64,000 nt of DNA from Desmodesmus armatus. Taxonomy: Eukaryota; Chlorophyta; Chlorophyceae; Sphaeropleales; Scenedesmaceae. The stretch is from assembly GCA_007449985.2 (NCBI GenBank), contig VIIQ02000779.1, forward strand, positions 209,619 to 273,618. Direction: 5' to 3'. Below the pieces are notes generated by a model. That model made no database searches, was not told the DNA's origin, and saw only the letters and a program-made list of their open reading frames with translations. Shown here piece by piece: positions 33,231 through 44,536 of this stretch; within the stretch, counting starts at the first letter, position 1; every line of letters begins with the position of its first letter. The position numbers were made by a program, and so were the translations under genes.

Positions 33231-33798
33231 GTAGCTGGATATGAACGGAGCGCACAGGCTGGGAGTCGAACATGTCCGCGGGTGTCTGGCGCTGATTTTT
33301 TTGCGGGAGTCAACATGGGTGGCGAGGTAACAGTGCGGGGTCCGCATCGAGTTGGTTTGTCCGTATGCTGACAACACAGGCATTGCATAGCAGCACCATT
33401 GTCAAACTTCTGGGGTGGTTGCTGCCTGGCTCAGTGCTGCTATTGTCAACCGGTTCCGCCGTCAGGAGGTGGAAGGTGAAGATATGTGTGACCGCTTGCA
33501 GTTTGCGGTATCTGTTTGCATAACATGCATGACCAACAGGTTTGTGATGTGATCACCTGCATGCGGTGGGTAGGACAACTGTCACAGCGTGCGGCGCCTG
33601 TCCGTGCCTTGGTTGGGTTCTGTTGTTGTGAGGTCTGCAGTTGAGAACGGATGGGGTAGAGCAGTGGCCTTGGTTCATGCATTGGTGTGCCACTTTGCGC
33701 TAACCAAAAAGAATGCATGGGTGTGAGGGGCGTGCGCCTCCAAATGACTAGCCACCCTAGAGCTTCTGTGCTGGCCTCGAATTTGTCAAGCATATCCA

Positions 33799-34000
33799 TG
33801 TGTGGGGGCTGGTGGCCGACATGTGGTGGGCTTGGTGGCTGGCATGTGTGGGGGCTGGTTGCTGAGACGTGTGTGGGGCTGGTAGCTGACATGTGAGGGG
33901 GGGGGCGACATGTGTGTGTGGGGGGGGGGGTGGCTGACATGTGTGGGGGCTGGTGGCCAACATGTGTGTGTGTGGGGGGGGGGGGGGGCTGGTGGCCATA
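33799..34000 (+). repeat. G-rich minisatellite of about 25-35 bp units
   Basis: Seven or so imperfect units are built on GTGTGGGGGCTGGTGGC followed by CGACATGT. Several units contain G runs of 9-15. The block has strong quadruplex potential on the plus strand. Confidence 0.85.
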
Positions 34001-34230
34001 TGCGTGCACCATCACATGTTGTGAAGGACATGTGAGGTGTGTCGGCGACACAACAGGGCAGCAACGGACTTGTGCCGCATGTAATATGTGCGTGGGGCAT
34101 TTGTGTGTGGGGGAGGGGGGAACGGGAGAGATCGCTTATCGGGGATGGAACAACCCTAGGTGTGTGTGAGCGCGTTGACACATGTGCAGTTCAACTCAGC
34201 AGAACAGTCACAGGTGCAACCTGATTATGC

Positions 34231-35140
34231 GGGATGTCATATCCTTGCTGATTGCTGAGGATGGTGGTCTTTATTGTGTCTCCCGTGTTGCCTGGATGTC
34301 CAGTCAGTCAGGTGAAGCTCCTTCCGTCTGGGTTTGAAGTCTACTTGCGCCTGCTGATTGTGAACACTTGTGGCCCCGGGGAGGGCCAGCGCCCTTCTGT
34401 GCATGTGGTTGCACCGTCAACTGACAATGCAGTCAGTGTCCTACTGTGGCTGATGCCCCGTCGCCGCTCCAGCCAGATTCTTGCTGCACTCGCTCACAAT
34501 GTCAGGGTTGGCTGGGGCGTGCGGTGCGTGTTTGTGCAGATCCGTGAAGAGCCGCGGTTGATCTGTTGCACGTGTGTTTGTGCTGGATGTCATGTCCTTG
34601 CTGAAGATGGAGGTCTTTATTTCGTCTGCCGTGTTGCCTGGATGTCCTGTCAGTCAGGTGAAGCTCTTTCCGTCTGGGTTGGAGGCTTTCTTGCGCCTGC
34701 TGGGTGCGACACTTGTGGCCCGGGGAGGGCCAGTGCCCTTCTGTGCATGTGGTTGGCCCGTTAACTGACAATGCAGTCAGTGTCCTACTGTGGCTGATGC
34801 CCCGTCGCCGCTCCAGCCAGATCCTTGCTGCACTCGCTCACAATGTCAGGGCTGGCTGGGGCGTGCGGTGCGTGTTTGTGCAGATCCGTGAAGAGCCGCG
34901 GTTGATCTGTTGCACGTGTGTTTGTGCTGGATGTCATGTCCTTGCTGAAGATGGAGGTCTTTATCGTGTCTGCCGTGGCCTGGAGGTCCTATCAGTCAGG
35001 TGAAGCTCTTTCCGTCTGGGTTTGGAGGCTTTCTTGCGCCTGCTGGGTGCGACACTTGTGGCCCCGGAGAGGGCCAGTGCCCTTCTGTGCATGTGGTTGC
35101 ACCGTCAACTGACAATGCAGTCAGTGTCCTGCTGTGGCTT
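34231..35140 (+). repeat. Tandem repeat of about 342 bp, nearly three units
   Basis: CCGTCTGGGTT recurs at about 34328, 34670 and 35011, and GGATGTCAT recurs at about 34231, 34587 and 34928, giving a period near 342. The units are highly similar, and the third diverges after ~35140. Frames through the units encode related Cys-rich peptides, but these frames shift between units, so the array is treated as non-coding. Confidence 0.85.
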
Positions 35141-35234
35141 CAAAACAAAAAACCGCCGATGCCTCAGCCAGGCTCTTGCTGCTACCCCTCACATTGTCAG
35201 GGCTGGCTGGGGGTGCGGTGTGTTTCTGTGCAAA

Positions 35235-35450
35235 TCTGTGACGAGCGTGCGCGCTTGCGCTTTGATCTGTTGCATGTGTGTCTGTGCAGAGCAGCGCAGA
35301 GTCGCACGTTGATCTGCTGCACACGTGTTTTGTGCAGCGCAGCGCAGAGTTGCATGTTGATCTGCTGCACACGTGTTTTGTGCAGCGCCGCAAACAGTTG
35401 CACGTCGATCTGCTGCACGCGTGTTTGTGCAGCGCACCGAAGTGGCGCAC
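35235..35450 (+). repeat. 48-bp minisatellite, about four units
   Basis: TTGATCTG(C/T)TGCAC-type cores at about 35261, 35308, 35356 and 35404 are spaced 47-48 bp, each followed by GTGTTTTGTGCAGCGC-like sequence. The unit probably arose from the end of the adjacent 342-bp repeat, which contains the same TTGATCTGTTGCACGTGTG core. Confidence 0.8.
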
Positions 35451-35899
35451 CTTGGTCTTTTGAATGCAAGGCCCCTGGTGCTCATCTGCGAATGTGAGGC
35501 CGATGGGAGGGATCCTATGGCGTTACGATACACAGGGGTGTATCGGAATCTTTTTTCCTGTCTATCTGCGCAGGCTGTGACACTTGGGGCCCAGTGGTGG
35601 CTCCAGGGTGCTTTGCTGATTGGTACACATGCGATCCGTTCGCCCCGTCAGCTGACGATGCAGTCCACGATCTGTGTCGCCCCTCCTTTGTGATCAGCCA
35701 GGTGTACTGCCGTGGTTTACTTGCACTACAGCTGGGGGAATGGTGATCGGCAGTACAGCACTGGCTACTGACTTCAGTAGCATCTGATGGTGATCACCTG
35801 GTGACCAGGTCTGCTCGCTCACATTGATGAAGCAGAGAAGGGCGGCGTGCTGACATGGCAGCACTGTCAGATGTAGCATTGTTCAGTCTTGTCCTTGGT

Positions 35900-38800
35900 C
35901 AGTGTGTGGCTTTTGAGCCCGGCAAAGGCTTTCTGCTCTGTCGCCCTATAGCAGTTGTGACGCCAAGTTCAGGGTGGCTCAGTGCCGCTGTGATGTCTCA
36001 AAGTTGTGGCCACATGTGTATGTGGCATCTCAGGCTCACAAGGTTGAGTTGCACAGTCAGCCGACACAGGAGTTAATGCACGTCACCTGGTGCTTCATAG
36101 GCACGTGCTTCTGCCAACACTGCCGTGCGGTTATCAGTTATGCCCTGTTTGCCCTCGGTCTCTGTGTCGGCTACTGTGCCGCAGACAGGGGCTCTTTGTT
36201 TGAATATGTGCGTTTTCTACTGTTGTGGGAAAGAGGCCGCCTGTGTAGGGTTAGGGAAAGGAACCATATGCAGACACTGCCATGTTTCACCCAGGTCCTC
36301 TGCCGTGGTTCACTTGCACTGCTTGGGCCTGCTGGGGGGCTGGTGATCAGCAGTACAGCCCGTTCAGTAGTAGCATCGTGATCATGAGGTCTGCTCACTC
36401 ACATTGTTGGAGCAGAGAAGGGCAGCGTGCTGACGTCGCAGCACGGTCAGGTGCAGTGATCACTGAAAGATTTTACTGAATCAGTGTTGGGCTGTTGAAG
36501 CCGTTCACCTTGTCGGCTGTGACATTTGTGGCCCAAATGACCTGGATGCTCAGTGTATGTGTGCTGTGTGTTTCCAAAGTTTGTGGCCACATGTTACGTG
36601 GTCTCACAACACAGGCTCTAAGGGTTGAGTTGCACTGTCAGCCGAAACAGCAGTCAATGCATGTCACCTGGTGTGTCACAGGCACGTTTTCTGCCAGCAC
36701 TACCGTGCTGGCAGTGCTGCCAACAGCAATGCCTTGTTTGCCCTGGATCTCTGTGTTGATGATGCATGGCTACTCTGCCGCAGACAGGGGCTCTTTGTTT
36801 TGGGATTTGTGGGGTCGATTGTGAGACAGATGCCGCATCTAGGCTTCAAGCCAACTGCAGACACTGCCCTGTTTGGAAGGAGGCTGCCAGTAGAAGTGAG
36901 GCTGCTCCTTGGTGGTGATTTGCAGGTGTATTCAACTCCTGAGACGCGCCACGCGGGCTCTTGCTATTGCCTGTGGACCCCCATGGCTTTTGGCAGCCGT
37001 GAGCTGACGATGCAGTGCATGCACTCTTTTATCCAGGTTTTCTGCCGTGGTTCATTTGCTCTGTTGGGGCCAGCTGAGGGTTTGTGGTCAGCAGTACAGC
37101 ACAGTCAGTAGTAGCATCGTGATCATCACCAGGTCTGCTCACTCAAATTGTTGAAGCAGAGAAGGGTAGGGTGCAGGCAGTGCGGCACGGTCAGGTGCAG
37201 CTTTTTAAATACTTTGAGTCAGTGTTGGGTCGTTGAAGCCGTTCACCTTGTCGGCTGTGACACTTGTGGCCCAAGGGTGGCTCAGTGTCGGTGTGATGTG
37301 TTTGCAAGATTTAACTTTCACGTCTTGTGCCATAGAAAAAGAATTAGCTTTTTATTCTGAAAGAGTGACCTGCAGCTACCGGGCTATCCGTGCGGCTGCT
37401 GGGCCGGCGGTGCACACCAGTGAATACTGCAGCATAATAGCTGCTATTTGATGCCAGGATGCCTGCGAATAGGCCAGGTTGTCGTCGGGGGGCAGGTGGA
37501 CCTCCGTCGATCGCCGGTGCCATGGCACATGCTGCTAAGGTCGCTTGGCTGTTGAGCATGCTTCACTATCGTGATGCAATTTTAATACAAACGCTACTGT
37601 TTGGTACCAGTTTGCTTGCGGTCAGGCCACGTTGCCAGCAGCCCATCGCCGTAGACCGGTGAGGGTCGCTGCTAAGGTTGCTTGACTGTAGGGATTGCAT
37701 AACTTTTTTTTCAACATATGCACCAGCCGCGGAAGCTGCATGCTTTTTTCGACGGCGATTGATGCAACTCGCGACAGCTCACGACTGCAGTCAAGCATTG
37801 CAAGTCCTGCTCAGCTGCTTTGACAGTTCTTTTGCATGGCAGCATGAAATGCTTGCCAACAGCCTGGTCAACTCACCACAGCAACAACCAAGGGCGCTAG
37901 CATGTCATGCCACATGTTGGCAGGTCACCTAGAGTTCTGTGCACACAACAACAACTGGGTTGCTGCAGGTGTCATCCGCACTGTATGGAATATGCAGTGC
38001 GGTGTGACCTGCTGCATTCCCCAAGTCAGGCCCACCTAAAGTTCGCAGCCTGCATCAGCACGCAAGCCTGGCGGCATTGTAATAAGATCGCAGAGGCCTG
38101 GTGGCAGTCATGCCATGCAGCTGCAGCTGCACACAGGTCGCTGACATATATGTCACTACTGCGCAGCATGCAAGTAACAGTCATGCTGATGTTGCAGGCT
38201 GCCAGGTCATGGCTGGCACATGTGTTAGGTTGCAGAGGTGACCAGGTTCTACGTTCATGTCTTGTTGTCAATTCACACAAACCCTCAAGGCAGAGTCCTG
38301 CCAGGACTCTAGAGGCCTGAGGCACGCTAAATGCAGGAAGACACACATTCGAATCTTGCCCCTCCCACTAATTTTGCACTATAACACTTGTGGCCCCAAG
38401 GTCAGGGTGGCTCAGTGCCGGTGTGATGTGATCTCAAAGTTCTGGCCTAATGTATATGTATATGTGTCCTCACAGGCTTCAGTGGTTCAGTTGCACTGCC
38501 AGTCGCAGGCAATGCATGCACGTGATGTGTGACAGGCACGTGCTTCTGCCAGCACCCGCGCTGTCAGCTGTGCATGGTTGCCCTGGCTCCTTGTGTTGAT
38601 GCCTAATGGCTACTCTGCCGCAGACAGGGCTGTTTGTTTTTGGGTTGAGTTCATATGTACAGTTGTGAGACAGTGTTGGGCTGTTGAAGCCGTTCATCTT
38701 GTCGGCTGTGACACTTGTGGCCCAAGGGTGGCTCAGTGTCGGTGTGATGTGTTTCGCACTATAGCACTTGTGGCCCCAAGTTCAGGGTGGCTCAGGGCCG

Positions 38801-38950
38801 GTGTGATGTGATCTCAAAAGTTCTGGCCTCTTGTACATCTGTTTGTGATGCCTCACAGGCTTCAAGGGTTGAGTGCACTGCCAACCGACACAGCAGTCAA
38901 TGCACGTCACCTGGTGTATCATGGGCGCGCTTTTGCCAGCACTACCCGGT
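35900..38950 (+). repeat. Degenerate repeat family, at least four copies
   Basis: Related blocks begin near 35957, 36520, 37258, 38390 and 38760. Shared pieces are GTGACACTTGTGGCCCAAG, GGTGGCTCAGTG(C/T)CGGTGTGATGT and TGCACGTCACCTGGTG. Spacing is irregular (about 370-1130 bp) and copies are truncated. This looks like an old tandem array or a decayed transposon family. Confidence 0.65.
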
Positions 38951-39474
38951 GCTGCTGTCAGCTGTGCCCTGTGTGCCCTGGGTCCTGTGTCGGGTGCCTA
39001 CACTGCCGAAATCAGGGCTCTTTCTTGGGGTTTGCAGGGTGATTTGTGGGACATATGCAGGCCTCGTGTCAAATGCAGCCACTGCTTTTTATGTTAAGAT
39101 GGGGCTGCTGCTTGGTACTCGCCTGCTGTTGTGCAGCACCCGAGACTCGCCACACTGCCCGTTGCTTGTTTGACCCAGGCTTCCCTCACCTTACCGAACG
39201 CAGACTGGGCCCATTGACGGTCACTTTTGAGATGCACTGTTGGAAGAGGAGCCTCAAGGTTTCAAACCTTGATGACCCATGATGGGGAGTATGTTACATG
39301 GACATTATCGCCCAACAACAATGGCAGTGTCCACCAGCGCCGCCAGCCAGGTGAACCTCATAAGTTGTCTCCCCTGCGTTGCTTTACACTACCTACACCG
39401 GGTTGACCAAAAAACACTGCAAGAGCTTCAGAACTGGTGACACACTGCCTTGGTGTTTGCTCACTCTTTTTTTG

Positions 39475-39545
39475 GTGTGTACAAGGGGGGCGGACCCCCA
39501 CCGGCTACCCACACACACAACAGCTGAGGCTGCCGGGAGCCCACT
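39475..39545 (+). repeat. Second copy of the 24.36-kb dispersed repeat
   Basis: A T-run plus GTGTGT, a G-run/C-run hairpin (GGGGGGCGGACCCCC) and ACCGGCTACCCACACACACAAC match the segment at 24340-24410 in the same order. Confidence 0.55.
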
Positions 39546-41125
39546 TATTGGTGGTCACCGAGCCGTGGTGTGCTTGGGTGTGTGGCAGTCAGTGCCAGCA
39601 GTCAGGTTCTTGAATGAGTGTAGGTGAGTTGGTGAATGCTGCACTTGCAGTGCTTGGCAGTTTGCTTGTGTTGTGGCTGTTTAGGGTTTAGGCCTTAGCC
39701 CTACGCCCTTCTTGTTGACTGTGTAGTCTTGCAGGTGGGCTTCCACTTGCTAGTACCTGATGTGCAGGTTGCCACACCTGGTTGTCATCTGTTTTGTCAT
39801 CCGTTCTGTGAAATATAATACTAGTACAGTACTGTTGTGTTGTCATTACTGCAACAGAACTGTCTAAACACTGGCCTTTGAGTAGACTCCTTTGGGATAC
39901 CAGTATCTGGGCCAGCAGGTTCAGAGCTGCTAGCTGTCATTGACAGCTGAGAGTACTACTGGTACAGGGCCTGCTAGCAGGAATGCCTTTGCAAGTGCCT
40001 GAACCAGGCTTTGACGCTGTGTCTCTGATACTGTGTCAATAGAGCCGAAGACAGCATAGCATAGCATAGCATGCAACACGCCCAGCTAGCAGACAGCATA
40101 ACAACTGAGCTGTGTGAATGACTGATTTGCAACTAGGAAGCAGCGATACCCGCTAGTATGTCAAGGCGCTAGTGTTGAATGTCAGCTGACAAGGAAGCAC
40201 TGTACTTCATGCAACATGCTTCAACCATGCACACTCATCTCAATAAGAGAACACACAAAAGGCTGCATGCACATGGCACAATGCAACCGTAGCCAAGTAG
40301 GGCACTGTCATTCAATGCACACTTGTACCGCAATTCAGCACAGACGACTGCCAGCTCACTTCTTGGGAACAACAGCAACACAGCCGCCAGGAAAGCAGCC
40401 ATGCACCTGCACACCCTGAACACCAACAAACACTGCTGGAACGCACTAAACTGTGCCGGCTGTTGCAGGCAGCAAGCCACAGCACAGCCTCAGCACGGTA
40501 CTGGGACAAGTGAACTTGAAGTAGCCTTGCATGGACTCCTGGTGCATTATGCACAACCTGGTGCAATATGCAACCAGCACAAGCCTCCCTCTCTTGCTTT
40601 ACATACGTTATGCAAAGCCCCCCCAGTAGTCTTGCACGGATTCCTGGTACATATATGCAACCAACAGTGTTGTGCACAAGCCTCCCTCTCTTGCTGTACA
40701 TATGATATGCACAGCTCCCAAGCTCCAAACCGTTGAGAAGGGCCTTCTCAACAGGCACAGCAACTCCACACCACCACTGCCTGGCCATCAGGACACACAC
40801 TGTGCAACGGCATCTGCCAGTGTATATGCAGCTTCTGTATAAAACATTCCATACCCTTGCATTCGTTCACTTGCCACAATCGAGGGCGCCCAAGCACCAA
40901 CACCTGCAGGCCAGCTGGCCTTCACATCAAGGCTGCACAGGCAGACACCACACCCCACCAACCTTCGAGCCCTTCCCTACCGCCTCAGCCTTCTTCTGCC
41001 CCATATCCCCGCCAAGAACCCCAGCTTTCTAAAGCGCGGCAATGAGGCTCTCGTGTGAGTGCACAGGCGCCCATTCGGACTTTCGTGCAACCCACCCCCT
41101 CTGCAACACATCCTGACGCTGCGCG

Positions 41126-44100
41126 TCAGGCCAGCTTGTACAGCGCGGCAATGAGGCTCTCCTGTGAGGGATAAGCCCCCCTCTCAGCCTCCTCAGCGGC
41201 CCTCTCCTCTGCAGTAACAGAGCCCTCCCGCCAGCTCCACTTGCGGCGCACAACGGGGTGCACGCTGCCCACACGCGCTGTCGTGTAGCGGGGGGTCTCA
41301 TTGGGGTGGGCCAGGGAGGGGGCCAGGATGGCATCGTCACACAGCCCTGCAGCAGCGGAGCAGCGGCGGCAGCAGAAGCAGCAATGAAAAGAAAGGGCTC
41401 AGCTAAAAAGCCAGTGGATCACCGCCCTACCTGATGCTGTGCAGCTCTGTCTTGTGAATGCAGTGCAAGACAGCGGAACCGCACAAGGCCAGTGCTGCAA
41501 TAACCATGTACTGTGTCTGCAGTTCCCAAAGCCCCCGGCAGCCCAGTCCCCAGTCCCCAGAGCCCCAGGGGCGACCACGCAGAGGCTTGTTCAGATCTTG
41601 TACTGCTGCCACCGTCGTTCCTTGCGTTCTTGCGCTTTGCTGCAGAACCACATACACACTTCATGGCCCTAAACCTTGCAAGACCGCTCACACACACACA
41701 CTCACCGCAGCGTGGGGGCACCTTGCCCTGGCCCACAGAGCGGGAGCCATAGTCCACCAGCCTGTGTATACGGGCGCAGTGGAAACAACAAACCAACAAA
41801 GACCAGGTGTGGAAACAGGCATGGTGCACGGCAACATGTGCAAACAACCTCAGCACCATCACTGCAGGAAGAAGGGTCCCCACACGTAGCGGCAGCACCT
41901 GTACTACACTGCACTGTACTACACTGCACTGCACTGTACTGTACTGTACTGTACTGTACTGTACTGTATCATACCATTGCAAGGCCCATGAGTCCCACCT
42001 GTAGGCAAAGCGTGCCTCCTGTGTGCCGTATGCCTGGCAGCCGGTTGCCTCTGCCAGTGCTGCCAGCACTGTGGGGGCAGTGTGTGCTGTGACACCATCG
42101 AAGAAGGAGATTGAGGTGGACAGCGGGGACCCCAACGCAGCAGCCAAGCCAGGGTCGATCCTACAGAAGGAGACAGAGAGGGATAGGGGGTGGGGTGGGG
42201 TGAAGTGGGGAGGGGGGCGGAGACGCAGTGTGGGCTGTGACACCATCAAGAAAGGCCTGGGAGGTGGACAGGGGGGGACCCCAACGCAGCAGCCAGGCCA
42301 GGGTCAATCCTGTGCAGGAGACAGAGAGGGATAGGGGGTAGGGTGGGGTGAAGTGGGGAGGGGGGGGGGGAGACGCAGTGTGGGCTGTGACACCATCAAG
42401 AAAGGCCTGGGAGGTGGACAGGGGGGGACCCCAACGCAGCAGCCAGGCCAGGGTCAATCCTGTGCAGGAGACAGAGAGGGATAGGGGGTAGGGTGGGGTG
42501 AAGTGGGGAGGGGGGGGGGAGACGCAGTGTGGGCTGTGACCCCATCGAAGAAGGCCAGGCAGGTGGACAGCGGGGACCCCAGTGCAGCAGCCAGGCCAGG
42601 GTCAATTCTGTGCAGGAGACAGAGAGGGATAGGGGGGTAGGGTGGGGTGAAGGGGGGGGGGGGGGAGACGCAGTGTGGGCTGTGACCCCATCGAAGAAGG
42701 CCAGGCAGGTGGACAGCGGGGACCCCAGTGCAGCAGCCAGGCCAGGGTCGATCCTGCAGAAAGAGGGAGGGAAGGGTAGCGGGTGGAGTGGGGCAGGCAG
42801 GAGGTGCAGTGTGCGCTGTGACCCCATCGAAGGAGGCCAGGGAGGTGGACAACCACTTGCAACACACAAGGTTAGGCAGTGCCAGTCAGTCAGTCAGTGT
42901 TCGTTACAAAGAGGCCTCAAGGACCCAGCCAACCCGATGCAAGCCCCGGGACCCAATCCATGTCCCGCCCTTGTGCCAGTCTGGCCCGCCCTCTTGACCT
43001 GTGGGGTACTCTACAGTACTGTATTGTACTGTGTTGATAAGCCTGGGTGGCTGGCGCAATGGATAGCGCATCTGCTTCCGGCGCAGAAGGTAGTGGGTTC
43101 GAGTCCCATGTCACTCAGTCATTGCGCAGTATCTCAGCATCAGTGATGCACTGCTGCTGGTAAAGGCTGTTGTTATTGCTCACCTGGTGAGTTGCTCCAT
43201 GCGGTGTGGGCTGAGGTCAATCACACGCTTCTCATCCACCTGGGGCCCACCCCTGCAGCAGCAGCAGCAGCAGCAACATGTGCACAACAGGCTCAAATAG
43301 TTGTCAGTGTCGGCAGCTGCAGCGGCACTGAACACACAGCCCTTACTTGCTGCAACAGCAATTGGAGAGGCAAGAGAGCGACAGGCTGTGAGGGCCAGCT
43401 GACTGTGGTTGGTCCTCCATTGCCATCCCACAGCTTTCTTCAGAGGCTCTTCGTGCACTTTTGACCGCTTAATGTATTTCTGAGAGGAAGGCTCAGGAGA
43501 GAGGCTTCAATTGAAGCTGTTGGCTGCTTGACTGCCACATCACCCACCTCCCCTCCCCATGGGCGTCTTTCCACACAAGGCGCGTGCCGCCCCCGCTGTA
43601 GGCGGCATTGGCGCGAGCAGCGAGGTCCGGGGTGATGGAGTCAAACAGGGTGGAAATGGAGCCAAAGGGTGCCTCTGCAGCACCTGACAGGATCAGCACA
43701 CCCTCTCGTGCAGACTGCATATCAGTGAAAATCATCAGGGGATGGAGGGAGGGTCAGCGGGAGTGCATTGACCATGGGCTGAGCAAAGCATGAGCAGGTG
43801 TGGCGATTGGAAGGAGAGACAGGGTGTGACTTTACAACGTAAAGCACCACCATGTTCCAGTGACACCAAGTGACACATGTACAGGACTCGGGCTGGTGCA
43901 GGTCTTCCTGCTTCTCCCAATTGGTGCTGGAAGAAAGGGGAACAGTGCTGGTAGATACCCGCTAACGCAACATACCGCATGGGCAAATTCGTGGCGGAAT
44001 CCTGCGCTTGAGGACTCCATGTGAGACACACACCTGTACGGCATCTGCCAGTGCATGTGCACTACTCCACACTGCTTGGGGAAGCACGGGAGGACGGAAG

Positions 44101-44207
44101 CCGCCTGCGATCTTGTTGTTGTTCTTCAGCAGAGGTTCATAGGTGCGGCTTGAAGACACCGAAGTGTCCAGGAGGGAAGCTGGCTCAGCACGCTGGACTT
44201 GGATCAT
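41126..44207 (-). CDS. Unrecognised protein with one C-terminal membrane segment
   Basis: Proposed exons: complement(41126..41346, 41431..41602, 41706..41761, 41999..42160, 43184..43252, 43548..43714, 44034..44207). The first five (from the ATG at 44207) join in phase: AVWSSAHALADAVQ-SAREGVLILSG, then HGEG-R-GGPQVDEKRVIDLSPHR, then LTR-IDPGLAAALGSPLS, then FAYR-LVDYGSRSVGQGK. Exon 6 encodes a hydrophobic stretch (MVIAALALCGSAVLHCIH). The last exon reads best as CDDAILAPSLAHPNETPRYT to SQESLIAALYKLA, but this frame is one nucleotide off from exon 6, at a GGG run beside the acceptor. That is either an assembly indel or an unseen border. No family is recognised. Exon 4's start is amplified in the intron, and a tRNA gene lies antisense in the same intron. 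Confidence 0.6.
41900..41968 (-). repeat. (ACTGT)n pentamer array in an intron
   Basis: CTGTA/CTGCA pentamers in the intron after exon 4 of the minus-strand gene, about 30 nt from its splice donor. Read on the minus strand it is the same AGTAC repeat as at 8717 and 28769. Confidence 0.9.
42072..42855 (-). repeat. Tandem array of about 148-bp units, each with acceptor and partial exon
   Basis: The core CAGTGTG(G/T)GCTGTGAC recurs at about 42077, 42226, 42374, 42522, 42669 and, in a shortened unit, 42806. On the minus strand each full unit has a pyrimidine-rich tract, a CAG or TAG acceptor and the coding start IDPGLAAALGSPLS up to FDGVTAHTA. Only the unit at 42160 continues into the full exon 4. 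Units 2 and 3 carry a frame-changing G-run indel; units 4 and 5 keep the frame. Confidence 0.9.
43045..43117 (+). tRNA. tRNA-Arg (anticodon CCG)
   Basis: The cloverleaf folds fully: acceptor 43045-43051 with 43110-43116 (two G-T pairs), D stem 43054-43057 with 43066-43069, anticodon stem 43071-43075 with 43083-43087, seven-base loop TTCCGGC with anticodon CCG at 43078-43080, variable loop 43088-43092, and T stem 43093-43097 with 43105-43109 around loop TTCGAGT. The discriminator base is A (43117). The internal promoter boxes are present: A box from 43052 (TGGCGCAATGG) and B box GGTTCGAGTCC. There is no intron. It reads CGG codons. It lies on the plus strand inside an intron of the minus-strand gene. 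Confidence 0.93.
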
Positions 44208-44536
44208 ACTGCTTGTGTTGAACACGCACCAGTGCGCCTGAGTGCAAACAACGGACTCGTTTGACACAATCTGAGATTGTGTGTGCGCTGGTGAGCACAT
44301 AGTCGAGCCAGACCACAACCCTGATCACCATGCTGCGCGTGCTGTGTCACACTGTCTCACACAACGGCCTCAAGCGTCCATTGACCAAAGGGCTTGCATG
44401 TCCGAGTTGTGATCAATGGGCTGCGACTGAAAACCGTACTCAGAAACTACGCCTGCATGTGCGATGTTGAATAATAGACAGCCAGACCAATGCACACGCT
44501 TCTCCTTGCGTTGCATCATTGATTGTGAACATTAGG
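44208..44536. promoter_or_regulatory. Divergent spacer between the 41-44 kb and 44.5-46.8 kb genes
   Basis: These 329 bp separate two outward-facing start codons. They are presumed to hold both 5' UTRs and promoters. No specific motif is recognised. Confidence 0.4.

Larger units (their letters stand above)
33231..41125. other. Gene-poor, repeat-rich block of nearly 8 kb
   Basis: Apart from the repeats listed separately, only short frames without recognisable domains occur on either strand. The sequence is GT-rich on the plus strand over 33.8-39 kb. The last part (39.6-41.1 kb) is unique-looking and includes the 3' flank of the 41-44 kb gene, with a partial second copy of that gene's final codons (ESLIAAL) near 41030-41060. 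Confidence 0.5.

Noticed and set aside
34252..35497. Repeated Cys-rich frames across the 342-bp units, looking like a tandem-domain protein
   Set aside because: The frame changes between units and no start, splice or domain pattern supports expression. The similarity is explained by the DNA repeat.
38330..38375. Possible tRNA suggested by a B-box-like ATTCGAATC
   Set aside because: No matching acceptor, D or anticodon arms can be folded around it.
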